From contig BTPG01000001.1 of NCBI GenBank assembly GCA_036245525.1, forward strand, positions 216,438,059-216,502,058: 64,000 nucleotides of DNA, in the 5' to 3' direction. Position numbers and translations under genes: made by a program. Shown here piece after piece: positions 10,477 to 20,664 of this stretch. The notes beneath the pieces are model-generated. The model saw only the letters and a list, made by a program, of their open reading frames with translations, searched no databases and was not told the DNA's origin. The number at the start of each line of letters is the position of its first letter. Position 1 is the first letter of the stretch. The stretch is from Semisulcospira habei (taxonomy: Eukaryota; Mollusca; Gastropoda; Semisulcospiridae).

Positions 10477-10635
10477 TATAAACTGCACTGAGCTCTCACT
10501 TTTGTTAAAGGAGCATGGTGATCGAAAATTGACTGAATCTTCGACTGCGTCACACGGCAAAACCTGTAAGCGCACTGTCTAGAGTTTCTGATGGAGATCC
10601 CTCCATCTTTCGCAGCTTTGGTAAACATTTCATTA

Positions 10636-10706
10636 CACACTGGGTAACACCCTCAATCCGTTCTGTATGCGCATAGAGGCTTGAGGGAGGTACCCAGTGT
10701 AGAGCA
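10636..10706. repeat. Small hairpin
   Basis: cactgggtaacaccctcaa is mirrored by ttgagggaggtacccagtg with a loop of about 30 bases. An imperfect stem, probably a small foldback element. Confidence 0.6.
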
Positions 10707-11017
10707 GTAGATATACTGTGTGTAGTAGCTCCTGACCAGTTGGGCTTTAAAACGACTTTCTTCAAGGTCAGAAAGTGTTAATAGTTCATTATATCTGGTG
10801 TATAGATGTTTTGGGTATGTATTTACATAATTCTGCAGAAACGAACTAAATTTACTTTTGTAAAATTATGAAGTTTGAGTGTCGTAAAATGAAAGACGTT
10901 AAAACTAATTTCCTCTGTTTTACTACAGGGAGAGTTCCTCCGATGCGCACAAGCGGCAGTAAAAGAAATAAATAAAAATAAATAAAAAATCTGTCAGGCG
11001 TGTCTACTCGTATGGGT
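10707..11017. other. No recognised feature
   Basis: AT-rich unique sequence with a short (AAAT)n near 10968-10988. No gene seen. Confidence 0.4.
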
Positions 11018-11592
11018 TGTAAAGAAAAGGTTAGCAAAGTCTTAGCTGAGACAAGAATACGTTATTGTAAAGAAAAGGTTAGCAAAGTCTTAGCTGAGAC
11101 AAGAATACGTTATTGTAAAGAAAAGGTTAGCAAAGTCTTAGCTGAGACAAGAATACGTTATTGTAAAGAAAAGGTTAGCAAAGTCTTAGCTGAGACAAGA
11201 ATACGTTATTGTAAAGAAAAGGTTAGCAAAGTCTTAGCTGAGACAAGAATACGTTATTGTAAAGAAAAGGTTAGCAAAGTCTTAGCTGAGACAAGAATAC
11301 GTTATTGTAAAGAAAAGGTTAGCAAAGTCTTAGCTGAGACAAGAATACGTTATTGTAAAGAAAAGGTTAGCAAAGTCTTAGCCGAGACAAGAATACGTTA
11401 TTGTAAAGAAAAGGTTAGCAAAGTCTTAGCCGAGACAAGAATACGTTATTGTAAAGAAAAGGTTAGCAAAGTCTTAGCTGAGACAAGAATACGTTATTGT
11501 AAAGAAAAGGTTAGCAGTCTTAGCTGAGACAAGAATACGTTATTGTAAAGAAAAGGTTAGCAGTCTTAGCTGAGACAAGAATACGTTATTGT
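11018..11592. repeat. 48-bp minisatellite
   Basis: Twelve units of gtaaagaaaaggttagcaaa plus gtcttagctgagacaagaatacgttatt; the first ten are 48 bp and nearly identical, the last two lack two bases. Because 48 is divisible by 3 the plus strand stays open and would encode a 16-residue repeat starting CKEKVSKVLAETRIRY. The 2-nt losses at the end break the frame, and no gene context exists, so this is called a non-coding array. Confidence 0.95.
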
Positions 11593-12540
11593 ATTGACGA
11601 AATCCAGCATTCAAAGCCAGCCTCCACGTAAACAAAGGTCCACGGGCCTGCGGCCGTCCTGGGCACGAAGACGTGTTGCTACTGGGGCTTGCAGTAGCTT
11701 TCTGAGTTAGTGAGGGTATTGAAAACGCACCCTGATTTTGGCACTTGTCCACTAAGGGTCTTGTAAGAAATTTCAGTATTGCGTAAAGAATTCGGAGAAT
11801 GGTGCTACACATGCTCACGGCAAAACCACGGCCACCTCCTACAGCTGAGCAACACAGATGCCACTGTGGCCAGCAGCTGAATGTCAGTCAACGACACATG
11901 AAGATTTATGTCCCTTCCTGAGAGAATAGGACGAGTGCAGGACATACAGACACTAGAAAAAGGTGCATGGAAAAAAGTGAGATCGTCTCACGATGAAACC
12001 CTCTGACCTTCTCTCAATAAGTAAGACAGACGTCAATGTACAAAGTTGGGCAGATCTTCAAGAGCCTCTGACGGATGGATGTAGATGGTTGTGAAAGGCG
12101 CATAGACAACGAAAAATCCGGTTTGTAGTGCCTGTCGATAAACCCTCAAAATATATCCTTGGGGATTTGTCAAACATGATAGTTCATGGGCGTTGCCAGA
12201 ATGACTAGGCGTTTATAACTGGTATACTACACTAGACGATCCAACATGATAGTACCACCCTTGTACTATCATGAGCGTTCTATCTATTGAACTGGGGTAA
12301 CGGCTTTTAGAGAACAACCAATCAATTTTGAAAATTTCCAACTGAAGACAATGTTAAACCATGCTTCCTGTTCGATAACATAGATGTTAATGTGGCCAAT
12401 GGCTGCATGACGGATCATGTTCACTGTTCTTTTGAGACATGAAGATATATGTCTGTGCCACTCTCAGACTGAGGCCTGTGGATGCCAGCTTTCACTCCGC
12501 CACTATCGCACCATCAATCATGTCCTGTGGACCAAAGGTG
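11593..12540. other. No recognised gene; one decayed palindrome
   Basis: Unique-looking sequence. 12171-12281 contains an imperfect hairpin (catgatagtaccacccttg then tactatcatg) whose wording resembles the P1/P2 cores, so it may be an old copy. Nothing else recognised. Confidence 0.4.
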
Positions 12541-12544
12541 GGGA

Positions 12545-12567
12545 TGGGGGGGGGGGGGGGAGGGGGG
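12545..12567. repeat. Poly-G run
   Basis: Two G runs separated by a single A; part of the G-rich background. Confidence 0.9.
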
Positions 12568-12788
12568 GTGTCGTTTGTCGACTGCTCGTACTATGTAGGA
12601 CACACATGTAAATGATTTTCAGTTCCCTTTTCACGACAGCAAACACTGTGACCTCGGGATCCCCGGTTGCTTGAAAGCGCACACGAGGATCTGTTCCAAA
12701 TTCAGGTCATGGGTAGGGAGAGAGAAATTGACAGGCAAAAAGTTAGTCGAATGGAAGAAAAACTGAGGTTGGAAAAAAACGGCTTGAA

Positions 12789-12835
12789 CAGAGAGAGAGA
12801 GAGAGAGACAGACAGAGAGACACAGAGAGAGAGAC

Positions 12836-12904
<69 letters not shown>

Positions 12905-12928
12905 GAGAGAAAAGGGGGGGGGGGGGGG
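12789..12928. repeat. (GA)n microsatellite with poly-G end
   Basis: GA dinucleotides broken by CA steps (12789-12911), then AAAA and a G run. Gives artefact open frames on both strands. Confidence 0.95.
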
Positions 12929-12929
12929 T

Positions 12930-13210
12930 AAAAAAGAATAACTGAGCATACGCAAGATTGGATGTTCACGCAAAGGCCCCTGGGAAATTCTTCTCAGAGG
13001 TCTAATGCACGCGGCTGGCGGCGCTGAACATTTATTTTGATTTTTCTTCTTGAAATTGTAAAGTCTCCTCGCCGGGTTTATCTGCTTCCCTCGTTTTTTG
13101 TGCCGCCTTCCTCCGTTCTTTCCAAATTTCACCCAGTCTTCTCCCTTCCCGTTTTTGTCGCCTACGTGATTTGAGTGGCGCACTGCAGCCTGGGGGACTC
13201 TTTTCTTTAC
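12930..13210. other. No recognised feature
   Basis: Mixed-composition sequence. No repeat, RNA or coding motif recognised. Confidence 0.35.
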
Positions 13211-13492
13211 TTAACCACTTCACTGCCGAGATAGATTGAACACGGCAAGCAACTGCAAGAGGTATTGATCCTCATGAGCCCCCGCAACTGCGGGGGCTCA
13301 TGAAGATCAATACCTCTTGGGTGGTAAGGGGGGAGGGGGGCGGAGGGGAGGGAGGCTCGTAAAGATCTAGCCCCTTGCTGAAACCAGTTGAGTTCTGGCG
13401 GCCGCGTTCAGTTCTTTGACGGTGAGACGGTTTACAATCAGTGATTTCCAAAAACATAATCTGCGTGCACTGCCGGGCAGTGAACGGGTTAT
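13211..13492. mobile_element. P3 palindromic MITE with TTAA end
   Basis: Starts TTAACCACTTCACTGCCG (13211) and ends gggcagtgaacgggTTAt (13492), an inverted pair. Inside lies a near-perfect palindrome (13256-13319): caagaggtattgatcctcat, gagcccccgc, a short loop, and the inverse. The ends recall CCCTTT..CTGCC-type piggyBac termini. No coding capacity. Confidence 0.75.
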
Positions 13493-13619
13493 CTTGGGTC
13501 AAAGTTCCCACATCCGGGACACCTCTTTGATGTTACCCTTTCACTGTCGGACAATGCACCGGAACTGTCACCTCTCAAACGCAAGATGCAAAGAACCTTC
13601 TTATCTTAGCTCCTGCAGA

Positions 13620-14500
13620 TGTGTAGTGGCGATGATGACGTGTGTTGATGATGATGCGTGGCGATGATGACGTGTGTTGATGATGATGCGTGGCGATGAT
13701 GACGTGTGTTGATGATGATGCGTGGCGATGATGACGTGTGTTGATGATGATGCGTGGCGATGATGATGTGTGTTGATGATGATGCGTGGCGATGATCACG
13801 TGTGTTGATGATGATGCGTGGCGATGTTGATGTGTGTTGATGATGATGTGTGTTGATGATGATGTGTGTTGATGATGATGCGTGGCGATAATGATGTGTG
13901 TTGATGATGATGTGTGTTGATGATGATGTGCATGATGTGTGTTGATGATGATGTGGATGATGATGTGTGTTGATGATGGTGCATGATGTGTGTTGATGAT
14001 GATGATGTGTGTGTGATGATGCGATGATGTGTGTTGATGATGATGATGTGTGTGTTGATGATGATGCGTAGCGATGATGATGTGTGTTGATGATGATGTG
14101 TGTTGATGATGATGTGTGTTGATGATGATGTGTGTTGATGATGATGCGTGGCGATGATGATGTGTGTTGATGATGATGTGTGTTGATGATGATGTGTGTT
14201 GATGATGATGCGTGGCGATGATGATGTGTGTTGATAATGATGCGTGGCGATGATGATGTGTGTTGATGATGATGCGTGGCGATGATGATGTGTGTTGATG
14301 ATGATGCGTGGCGATGATGACGTGTGTTGATGATGATGCGTGGCGATGATGATGTGTGGCGATGATGATGCTTGGTGATGATGATGTCTGTTGATGATGA
14401 TGCGTGGCGATGATGGTGTCTGTTGATGATGATGCGTGGCGATGATGATGCTTGGTGATGATGATTCTTGGTGATGATGACGTGTGGTGATGATGACGCA
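13620..14500. repeat. (GATGATGAT GTGTGTT / GCGTGGC) minisatellite
   Basis: About 880 bp made of two alternating words of roughly 16 bases, tgtgttgatgatgat and gcgtggcgatgatgat. On the minus strand it gives a long His/Ser/Thr-rich frame (HHHQHTSSSTHIII-like), an effect of the repeat rather than a protein I recognise. Confidence 0.95.
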
Positions 14501-14744
14501 TGCAGATGAGGGGATCAGGAGGTTGTTTGTGTCTTGCTGACCAAATGTCAGTCAATCCATGCCCTCTACATGATGGCCTCAGTGTTGTGGTTCGGTGTTG
14601 TGAATTTGCAATGCTTCATAAAGAAAGTCTGTCAGTCGTCAGGAAAACAAAATACGTCATTCGTGTGACAAACTCCGCATATCCATCCAGGCATCCTCTC
14701 ACGTTGTCTGCACTTTGCGCATTATTTGTAGATTAGATTGGCAA
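14501..14744. other. No recognised feature
   Basis: Unique-looking sequence between the minisatellite and the retroelement tail; possibly the body of that element, but no motif supports it. Confidence 0.3.
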
Positions 14745-14830
14745 CGGCAAGTTCGAAAAATGGTTGTGCCAGCCAAAACTTTCACCATTGTAAAATAAAG
14801 AATCATTGTCATTGTCATTGCCATTGTCTG
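14745..14830 (+). repeat. Retroelement 3' tail with (CATTGT)n end
   Basis: ggcaacggcaagttcgaaaa, then ttcaccattgtaaaataaag, then cattgtcattgtcattgcc. Same family as 61-145 and 63765-63848. Confidence 0.7.
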
Positions 14831-14960
14831 TCTGATGTTACGGCCGCTTTGTCAAGTAAACTCTTCCTGTGTCAGACGGTCGTTGAACTGAATCCCTGGT
14901 GACTCAGTTGTGGATGTCAGGACACAGCGAAACACAGTGAGCAAAGTGTCTTCGCCAGCA

Positions 14961-15170
14961 TTAACCCATTCAGGCCTGACGCACTACAGCAGGAGATGGG
15001 TCGACCATGATCATTCAAGGGTAGTGCCAGATTAGCCTGTCGGCGCCAAGCTAATCTGGCACTGCCCTTGAATTATCATGGTCGATCCATCTCCTGCAAC
15101 TGGTGCATAGTCATTAGACGACGCCTCCAAAATTGGGGACACGATACGGGCGGCGGGCTGAATGGGTTAA
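14961..15170. mobile_element. P1 palindromic MITE, complete TTAA to TTAA
   Basis: The best-preserved copy: TTAA at 14961-14964, then CCCATTCAGGCCTGACGC, and at the other end gcgggctgaatggg then TTAA (15167-15170). The middle folds into a long hairpin: gggtcgaccatgatcattca, agggtagtgccagattagcc and the inverse arm ending atggtcgatcc. 210 bp including both TTAAs, non-coding. The ends suggest mobilisation by a piggyBac-type transposase. Confidence 0.87.
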
Positions 15171-15950
15171 TTATGTGACAAAACATCAAACGCTGCTTCA
15201 GGTCACGGTACACAGTCGCGTTTCCGTACTGTCCAGTCTCTTAGCCATAGTCAGTCCCAGGCATCCCCTAATATTTCAATCACCTAAAAAACACTACCGC
15301 TCACCAGCTGCACATTTGCCATGCACAAACTAACAATAAAAACATCAAAACATCTCTCCCCTGACAGTGCTATAATCTACTTTACTTTGTAACCTTCCCA
15401 ATAAAAACATCACATTGACAGTCTCATTTCTTGGCTATGAACCTGATTCCTTACCAACCCCACACCCAAGCACAGCTGAAATCAGCGTGCCCCTCAACTA
15501 TCACTACGTCAACGGCAACTCAACATAGGTCCACAATTCTCTACTGAATAAGCTCAAGATGGTATGAATCAAAGCACCAAACATGTCTCCTCTCATCTAA
15601 CTCAGTAGAAATTTCCAGCAAATTTCAACATTTAGCCCTACTACAAATTTTCAAACAAGGCAAAATTATTTTTAAAAAACACTGGTCCTCTTACTGCTTC
15701 AACTGGCTAAATTTAAATGTATAACGTGACCTTCACTATTTGTAAAACACCATGTCTGCCCGGCCCTCCCCCTCGCCAAATCGCCCGGCTAGCCGATTGT
15801 TGACTACAAAGATAACAAAAGACCGGGCGGTGCATTGGGACAGGTCTACTCAGTGTTTGCGCGAGGATTTAAAGTCGGAAGTCCTGACAATACTGACACT
15901 GACCCTCCGCGTTCTTGTGTCATGCAACGGTAGCTCAACGTGAAGCCAAT
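15171..15950. other. No recognised gene; contains a 42-base word shared with 20096
   Basis: tctctcccctgacagtgcta, continuing to tttgtaacc (15353-15394), recurs at 20096-20137 with one change. The flanks do not match, so it may be the remnant of an unrecognised repeat. No gene seen. Confidence 0.4.
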
Positions 15951-15956
15951 ATAAAA

Positions 15957-16050
15957 AAAAATCCCAGTCGGCAAAGGACTCTCGGGCCGATGTTGGTCAC
16001 AGTGGGCTTGTGCATGCGCGGGCCCTAGAGTCCTTGCGGCTTGCTGGGAT
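15957..16050. repeat. Imperfect hairpin
   Basis: atcccagtcggcaaaggactct is mirrored, with mismatches, by agagtccttgcggcttgctgggat. Possibly an old foldback element. Confidence 0.5.
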
Positions 16051-16351
16051 GTTTCAGCCGGGACAGGCGGGGTCACCGAATATGGTACTCACTATCATTT
16101 CTCCCGGCCGGGGTGCACCAATGGAGTCTACTCGGCACATCAGTGTGGAATCATGCTCCGCCATCCACACCATTCCACCAGACAATAGAGTCTCATGGCA
16201 CTGTGCTGACGCAGGGGTCTCACGACAATCTACATCTCTTGCTGGTGGTGACGGATGTCCTTCAGCTGCACCTCAGTCTCAGTGAGGTGTTGTTTCCACT
16301 CACGGTATGCGTCAGTATGACTGTCGAGAGTGGGACGGACAAAATAATGTT
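16051..16351. other. No recognised feature
   Basis: Unique-looking sequence up to the MITE cluster; no motif seen. Confidence 0.3.
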
Positions 16352-16571
16352 TTAACTAGTCATTATGCCCGCCGCCCGTATTTCCCCATCAATTGTGGAG
16401 GCATCACCTAATGATTATGCACCAGTTGCAGGAGATGGATCGACCATGATAATTCAAGGGCAGTGCCAGATGAGCTTGGCGCCTGTCGGCACCAAGCTAA
16501 TCTGGCACTGCCCTTGAATTATCATGGTCGACCCATCTCCTGTTGTAGTGCGTCAGGACTGAATGGGTTAA
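16352..16571. mobile_element. P1 palindromic MITE (reverse orientation)
   Basis: TTAA at 16352-16355, then a decayed end leading to gcccgccgcccgtatttcc. The hairpin core runs from tcgaccatgataattcaagg to atggtcgaccc. It ends ggactgaatggg plus TTAA (16568-16571). First of three head-to-tail copies. Confidence 0.83.
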
Positions 16572-16721
16572 CCTTATTCCTTCATTTTGGAAGTGTCACC
16601 TAACGACTGCATACCAGTTGCTGACCATGGTGACCTGATGGCACCAAGCTAATCTGGCACTACCCATGAATTATCATGGTCGACCCATCTCCTGTTGTAG
16701 TGCATAGGGCTGAATGGTTAA
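16568..16721. mobile_element. P1 MITE, shortened copy in tandem
   Basis: Shares the TTAA at 16568 with the previous copy and ends gctgaatgg plus TTAA (16718-16721). Left hairpin arm mostly deleted; right arm (accaagctaatctggcacta) intact. Confidence 0.78.
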
Positions 16722-16884
16722 CCTTATTCCTTCACTTTGGAAGTGTCACCTAACGACTGCATACCAGTTGCTGGAGGGGGACTGACCATGGTGACCTGAT
16801 GGCACCAAGCTGATCTGGCACTACCCTTGAATTAGCATGGTCGACCCATCTCCTGCTGTAGTGCGTCAGGGCTGAATGGTTTAC
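16718..16884. mobile_element. P1 MITE, second shortened copy
   Basis: Nearly repeats 16568-16721 (same ttattccttca..ttggaagtgtcacc start), so this pair probably arose by local duplication. It ends gggctgaatggTTTAC. Confidence 0.78.
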
Positions 16885-17179
16885 GGTCACATTCTGTCCG
16901 TAGTATACACCTTACCACGGGCACAGATCAGTGCTGGGCCGGACTTCTTTGCACTGACGAAAGTGGGGCTAAGGTCCTCATGGGAGTTCTGCAGTTTCTT
17001 CAATCTGTGCACGTTCTCAAACAGCGCAATCTGTGCACGTTCTCAAACATCGCGTTCTTTCACCCCTTCACCCCTCACGGACGTACATTTTGTTTCTGAA
17101 CTCTCTGTTCAACCAACGACTCACTACTGAAAAGCCACAACTGTTAAAAAGAACATAGACCGACACAATGTGTTCTCAC
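16885..17179. other. No gene; short direct duplication
   Basis: aatctgtgcacgttctcaaac occurs twice in a row (around 17001-17048). Otherwise unrecognised. Confidence 0.4.
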
Positions 17180-17286
17180 CAAGAGGCATAGATCTTCATG
17201 AGCCCCCGCGAATGCGGGGGCTCATGAGGATCTATACCTCTTGCAGTCAGGTCGCGTTCATCTTTTCTCGGCAGTGAAGGAGTTAA
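17180..17286. mobile_element. P3 palindrome with right TTAA end
   Basis: 17180-17242 is a near-perfect palindrome: caagaggcatagatcttcat, gagcccccgc and the inverse. It is followed by cggcagtgaaggag and TTAA at 17283-17286, matching the ends of the 13211 element. The left terminus was not found. Confidence 0.75.
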
Positions 17287-18435
17287 CGAGAGCCGATTGC
17301 CGCCAGGCCTGCTGTGCTGTGATGTACAAATACATTTGTCGCTGCCATCAGAACCGTTTAAAGGCCCACTACCGCCGTAGCCGTTCAAAGTGATACACTT
17401 CTGTAACAGATGGTTACGAAACGCTACACACAGGTCTGGTTATGGTTCATTTAGACACAGGACAATCCAGTTCAGCACAGGCCGTCTGTATATCATGTAA
17501 TTTGACAATGACTCTACTCCGTTTTATAAATACAATGCTTTCAGTTCGAGAAACAGCTAACAATAGATTGACACGCTAACGGCTGGGCAGAATAAATAAG
17601 TGCGATTACGCGTGTGCTTTTGCTGCGTGTCCCGCTGATGTTAAAGTTCACGGTGTGTCGACAAGGCGTAACGAACACAAATGGTGCTGAACCGTGTCTT
17701 CAGATTTACGTGTAATGGTACTTTAAGTCTGCAATGCCAGCATGAAACCATAGCAGATTGAAGCCATAGCAGATTTGGAGGATCTATGCTTTTTTGCATG
17801 GTCCTCTGCGGTCCGCAACAAGGAGGAGGTTGTGGATCGTTCAGTCTGCGATTACTCAGGTAAATGTCAGCACGCCCCTGACTTTGGGCGTTCGCGCTTC
17901 ATCCCGTGAGTGTCGCAAAGTGTTAAACCCCGATGCTGACTCTCTTGCCGCCGAGGACTAGCAGAGGTAAATGGGCCTGGACACGACCAGCAAGACACGT
18001 GGACTTTCGCGAGTACTCCTGCAGGATGCGATGAAGATCCGTCCGTGTCTCTTGCAGATACCCAGTACTGGCTATATAATCCCCGGTCCGCCCCCAAGTT
18101 CACGCGCTATCTCGCAATCCCGTCACGTGCCATGAGATAAAGCACGAGAGCTCGAGACATGCTGACGCCGGCAGATCAGTGACCGACAGATGATCTTGAT
18201 GACCTTGCTAACGATGATAAAGCATGACGTGAAACTCAGACGATCGTCTCCATGTGAGGATGGGGTTTGGATGGAACCGATCTCCGCTGTGCACGGCAAT
18301 GTGGGCATGCGGCATTCTCACAGGCGGCCAGTGCAAACCGCAAAGCAACTAATCAACCGACCCCGCTACTACACTGCACTAAACGACTGATGATCTGATC
18401 CTGCAAATGATCAGGCCTACCTAAGTACGTGTATA
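17287..18435. other. No recognised feature
   Basis: About 1.1 kb of unique-looking sequence without long frames, known motifs or obvious repeats. Exons of a host gene cannot be excluded by eye. Confidence 0.3.
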
Positions 18436-18506
18436 CTGAAGAGCAAAAGAAATGCGACAATTTGGGAATCATGATAATGTCGCATTTCAGTCTTTTGCTC
18501 CTCAGC
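18436..18506. repeat. Foldback element P4, copy 2
   Basis: gagcaaaagaaatgcgaca is mirrored by tgtcgcatttcagtcttttgctc around a core with gggaatcatgat. Related to 9890-10018 but with a much shorter interior. Confidence 0.7.
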
Positions 18507-18597
18507 ATATTTCGTGACTGACGACCACCGGAACAAAGGGGGTATGACCAGAACATTTTAGTCGCACTTTGTTCAGAGTTTAAGGACGGCAAGGCAG

Positions 18598-18617
18598 GGG
18601 GGGGGGGGGGGGGGGGG
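18598..18617. repeat. Poly-G run
   Basis: About 20 consecutive G. Confidence 0.97.
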
Positions 18618-19455
18618 CATACCTCTCCAAAGGCTTCCTGGGCCTCTGAACGACGCGAAATGCACGAACTTGAAGTTTTCGTTAGCTTTCGTTCGGCTGA
18701 TTCCTCTGCCGTGCTCCAACCTGCCCTGTGGCGGAGTGTTGTCTGTAAGGACTGGCGGCCTTTGAGTAAGCTGTGTAAGACATGTTAATAAAACTGTTCA
18801 GTAACTTTTGAAAGCCTAAAACGCACGCAAGCTAAAAGTACGGGGATGAATTCGGGTGACAAATACTGCGGCGGCCGCTTCAGTGTCTGGGCTAGCCAGT
18901 AAGACAAATACACAACAAACCAAGGGGAATCACTCAGTGTCTGGGCTAGCCAGTAAGACAAAGTCTTTGGCCGACATCAGCACTTAGCCAACTAAGACCT
19001 GACGCCGACCGATGGCCTTTCACCCACGGGGTACCATGCACCCGTTACTGAAGTCAGTGACCTAAACGGGTTCACGTTAGTTTGTGCACTTTACTGAGAG
19101 TCAATGACCAGGACTGTGAATGGCATCCTGATAACGTCAGCGTGACCTGTATCAGGTGACTGACTCCACCCAAGTTGAGTGTCTGCGGCCCAGCAACTTT
19201 ATTATCCGTAGAGTCCGCTTCAAGCTTTCAGCTGTCTTGTAACAAGCTTTGTGGCAATGTCAGAGTCACGTGACGATTGTCATAAAGGTCTAGGGCACTG
19301 GTTGTCCCCCTTGATTGGCTGTCCCGATCGGCAACCAGTGTGTAAAGAGGTTCGCCGTGATACATTTTTGTTTGGTCATATCGTGATGATTCGGTTGTAC
19401 AAAGATAGTGCCAGTGGATTCGCCATGGCCTCAAATTGCCTCAAAGCTCGTTAAG
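18618..19455. other. No gene; one short direct duplication
   Basis: cagtgtctgggctagccagt plus aagacaaa occurs at 18880 and again at 18935. The rest is unrecognised. Confidence 0.4.
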
Positions 19456-19459
19456 GCTT

Positions 19460-19513
19460 GTTGTTCAGTGTTGTTGTTGTTGTTGCTGTTGTTGCGTTGT
19501 TGTTGTTGTTGTT
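19460..19513. repeat. (GTT)n microsatellite
   Basis: GTT triplets with a few interruptions. Confidence 0.9.
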
Positions 19514-19697
19514 TTACTATGTTGTCACAAAGCAAACGGCGATTTAAGAGAGTGTGTACTGGTGTACTTTGCCAGGTGACAAATCGCTAACAAAGTTCGT
19601 CGTAACAGAGACTCAGGGAGTGAAGACAAACAACTGGTTTCATTTACTACTACAATATCGACTGCAACCCCTTCCCCCCTTTTGGTAGGTTCTCTTT

Positions 19698-19922
19698 TAG
19701 GGTGCATGGAAATTTAGCTCTAGGTGGTGGCATGGAATGTATGCCCCTGCAGACACCACAGTAACATGTGGTTGTCATTGCAGGTTGGCAGAAATTCCTG
19801 CCTCTTCCAGTATCGCCGATGGTGTGCTGAAGAGGTCGCCAAGACCGAAACAGCTGTCCACACCGGCTAAATATCTGGACCCCCCCTTGGGGGGACCTAG
19901 ATTTAAATTTCCATGCACTGAG
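19698..19922. repeat. Foldback element of about 220 bp
   Basis: gggtgcatggaaatttagct plus ctaggt on the left is mirrored by acctagatttaaatttccatgcac on the right, with about 170 bases between. Probably a non-autonomous DNA element; no copies elsewhere in the window. Confidence 0.6.
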
Positions 19923-20016
19923 TGGCTGGAACAGTGGGATATGTGATACGCCCCCCTTCGGGAGGGCTTCCATATGCATTGCTTTCAGTCACTTTTTTAG
20001 CGCCCCCTCTCTTTCC

Positions 20017-20018
<2 letters not shown>

Positions 20019-20047
<29 letters not shown>
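20019..20047. repeat. Poly-T run
   Basis: About 28 T; the shared 42-base word begins shortly after at 20096. Confidence 0.95.
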
Positions 20048-20194
20048 GTGCTTTGGCCACAGTAGATCTATGATCACTGGTCGATCATGCACACTTCTCT
20101 CCCCTGACAGTGCTATTATCTACTTTACTTTGTAACCAACTGGTTGTTACATTCACAGGCTGAGTTAGAGAAATGCGGAGTGTGTTTTGTTTTG

Positions 20195-20545
20195 GGTTTT
20201 TTTTTTTTTTTTTTTTCACGATGTGTATCAATGCACAGTATTTATTTCTTTTTGGTCGCAGACACCGGGGAGATTACGTTACACCGGTCGACTCCCAACA
20301 GCGAACGAGCGCGAAGTCACAGCAGATAACCAGTGTGTACCAGAGGCATAGACAACATCATGTGCTTATGATGGGAGTAGTTTGTTTGTCGTGACTTTGC
20401 TGTCGTTCGTTGTTGGGGGTCGCCACGGTTCGGTGAAAACATAACCTGCCTTGTATCTTCTTTTACAGCGACTAAAAAAAAAAAAAAAAAAAAAAAATAG
20501 TGTTTAGAACTAACTGTGTACATCGTCGCATCGTGAAAACACAGT
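20195..20545. repeat. Large foldback with poly-T/poly-A in its arms
   Basis: Left arm: a T run, cacgatgtgtatcaatgcacag, ggtcgcagacaccgggg, then gactcccaacagcgaacgag and gcgaagtcac. Right arm mirrors it: gtgactttgctgtcgttcgt, tgttgggggtcgcc, agcgact plus an A run, ctgtgtacatcgtcg and catcgtgaaaa. Arms total roughly 130-150 bases with gaps. Origin unknown; inverted insertion of an A-tailed retroelement is one possibility. Confidence 0.65.
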
Positions 20546-20664
20546 TCTATATCCTAGTCTGTCGTCACATCTCTTGGACGACACCTCCTAAGTTTTTGAA
20601 TTTCGACTTGCGTCATATTGATACCGCTGGAGAGACTCACAGCCAGCCTGTTACCTTTTGATGC

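Noticed and set aside
13575..14555. Histidine-rich protein on the minus strand
   Set aside because: It is the translation of a GATGATGAT-type minisatellite; no gene context.
17867..18308. Minus-strand frames as exons
   Set aside because: Short, low-information frames without splice support or known motifs.
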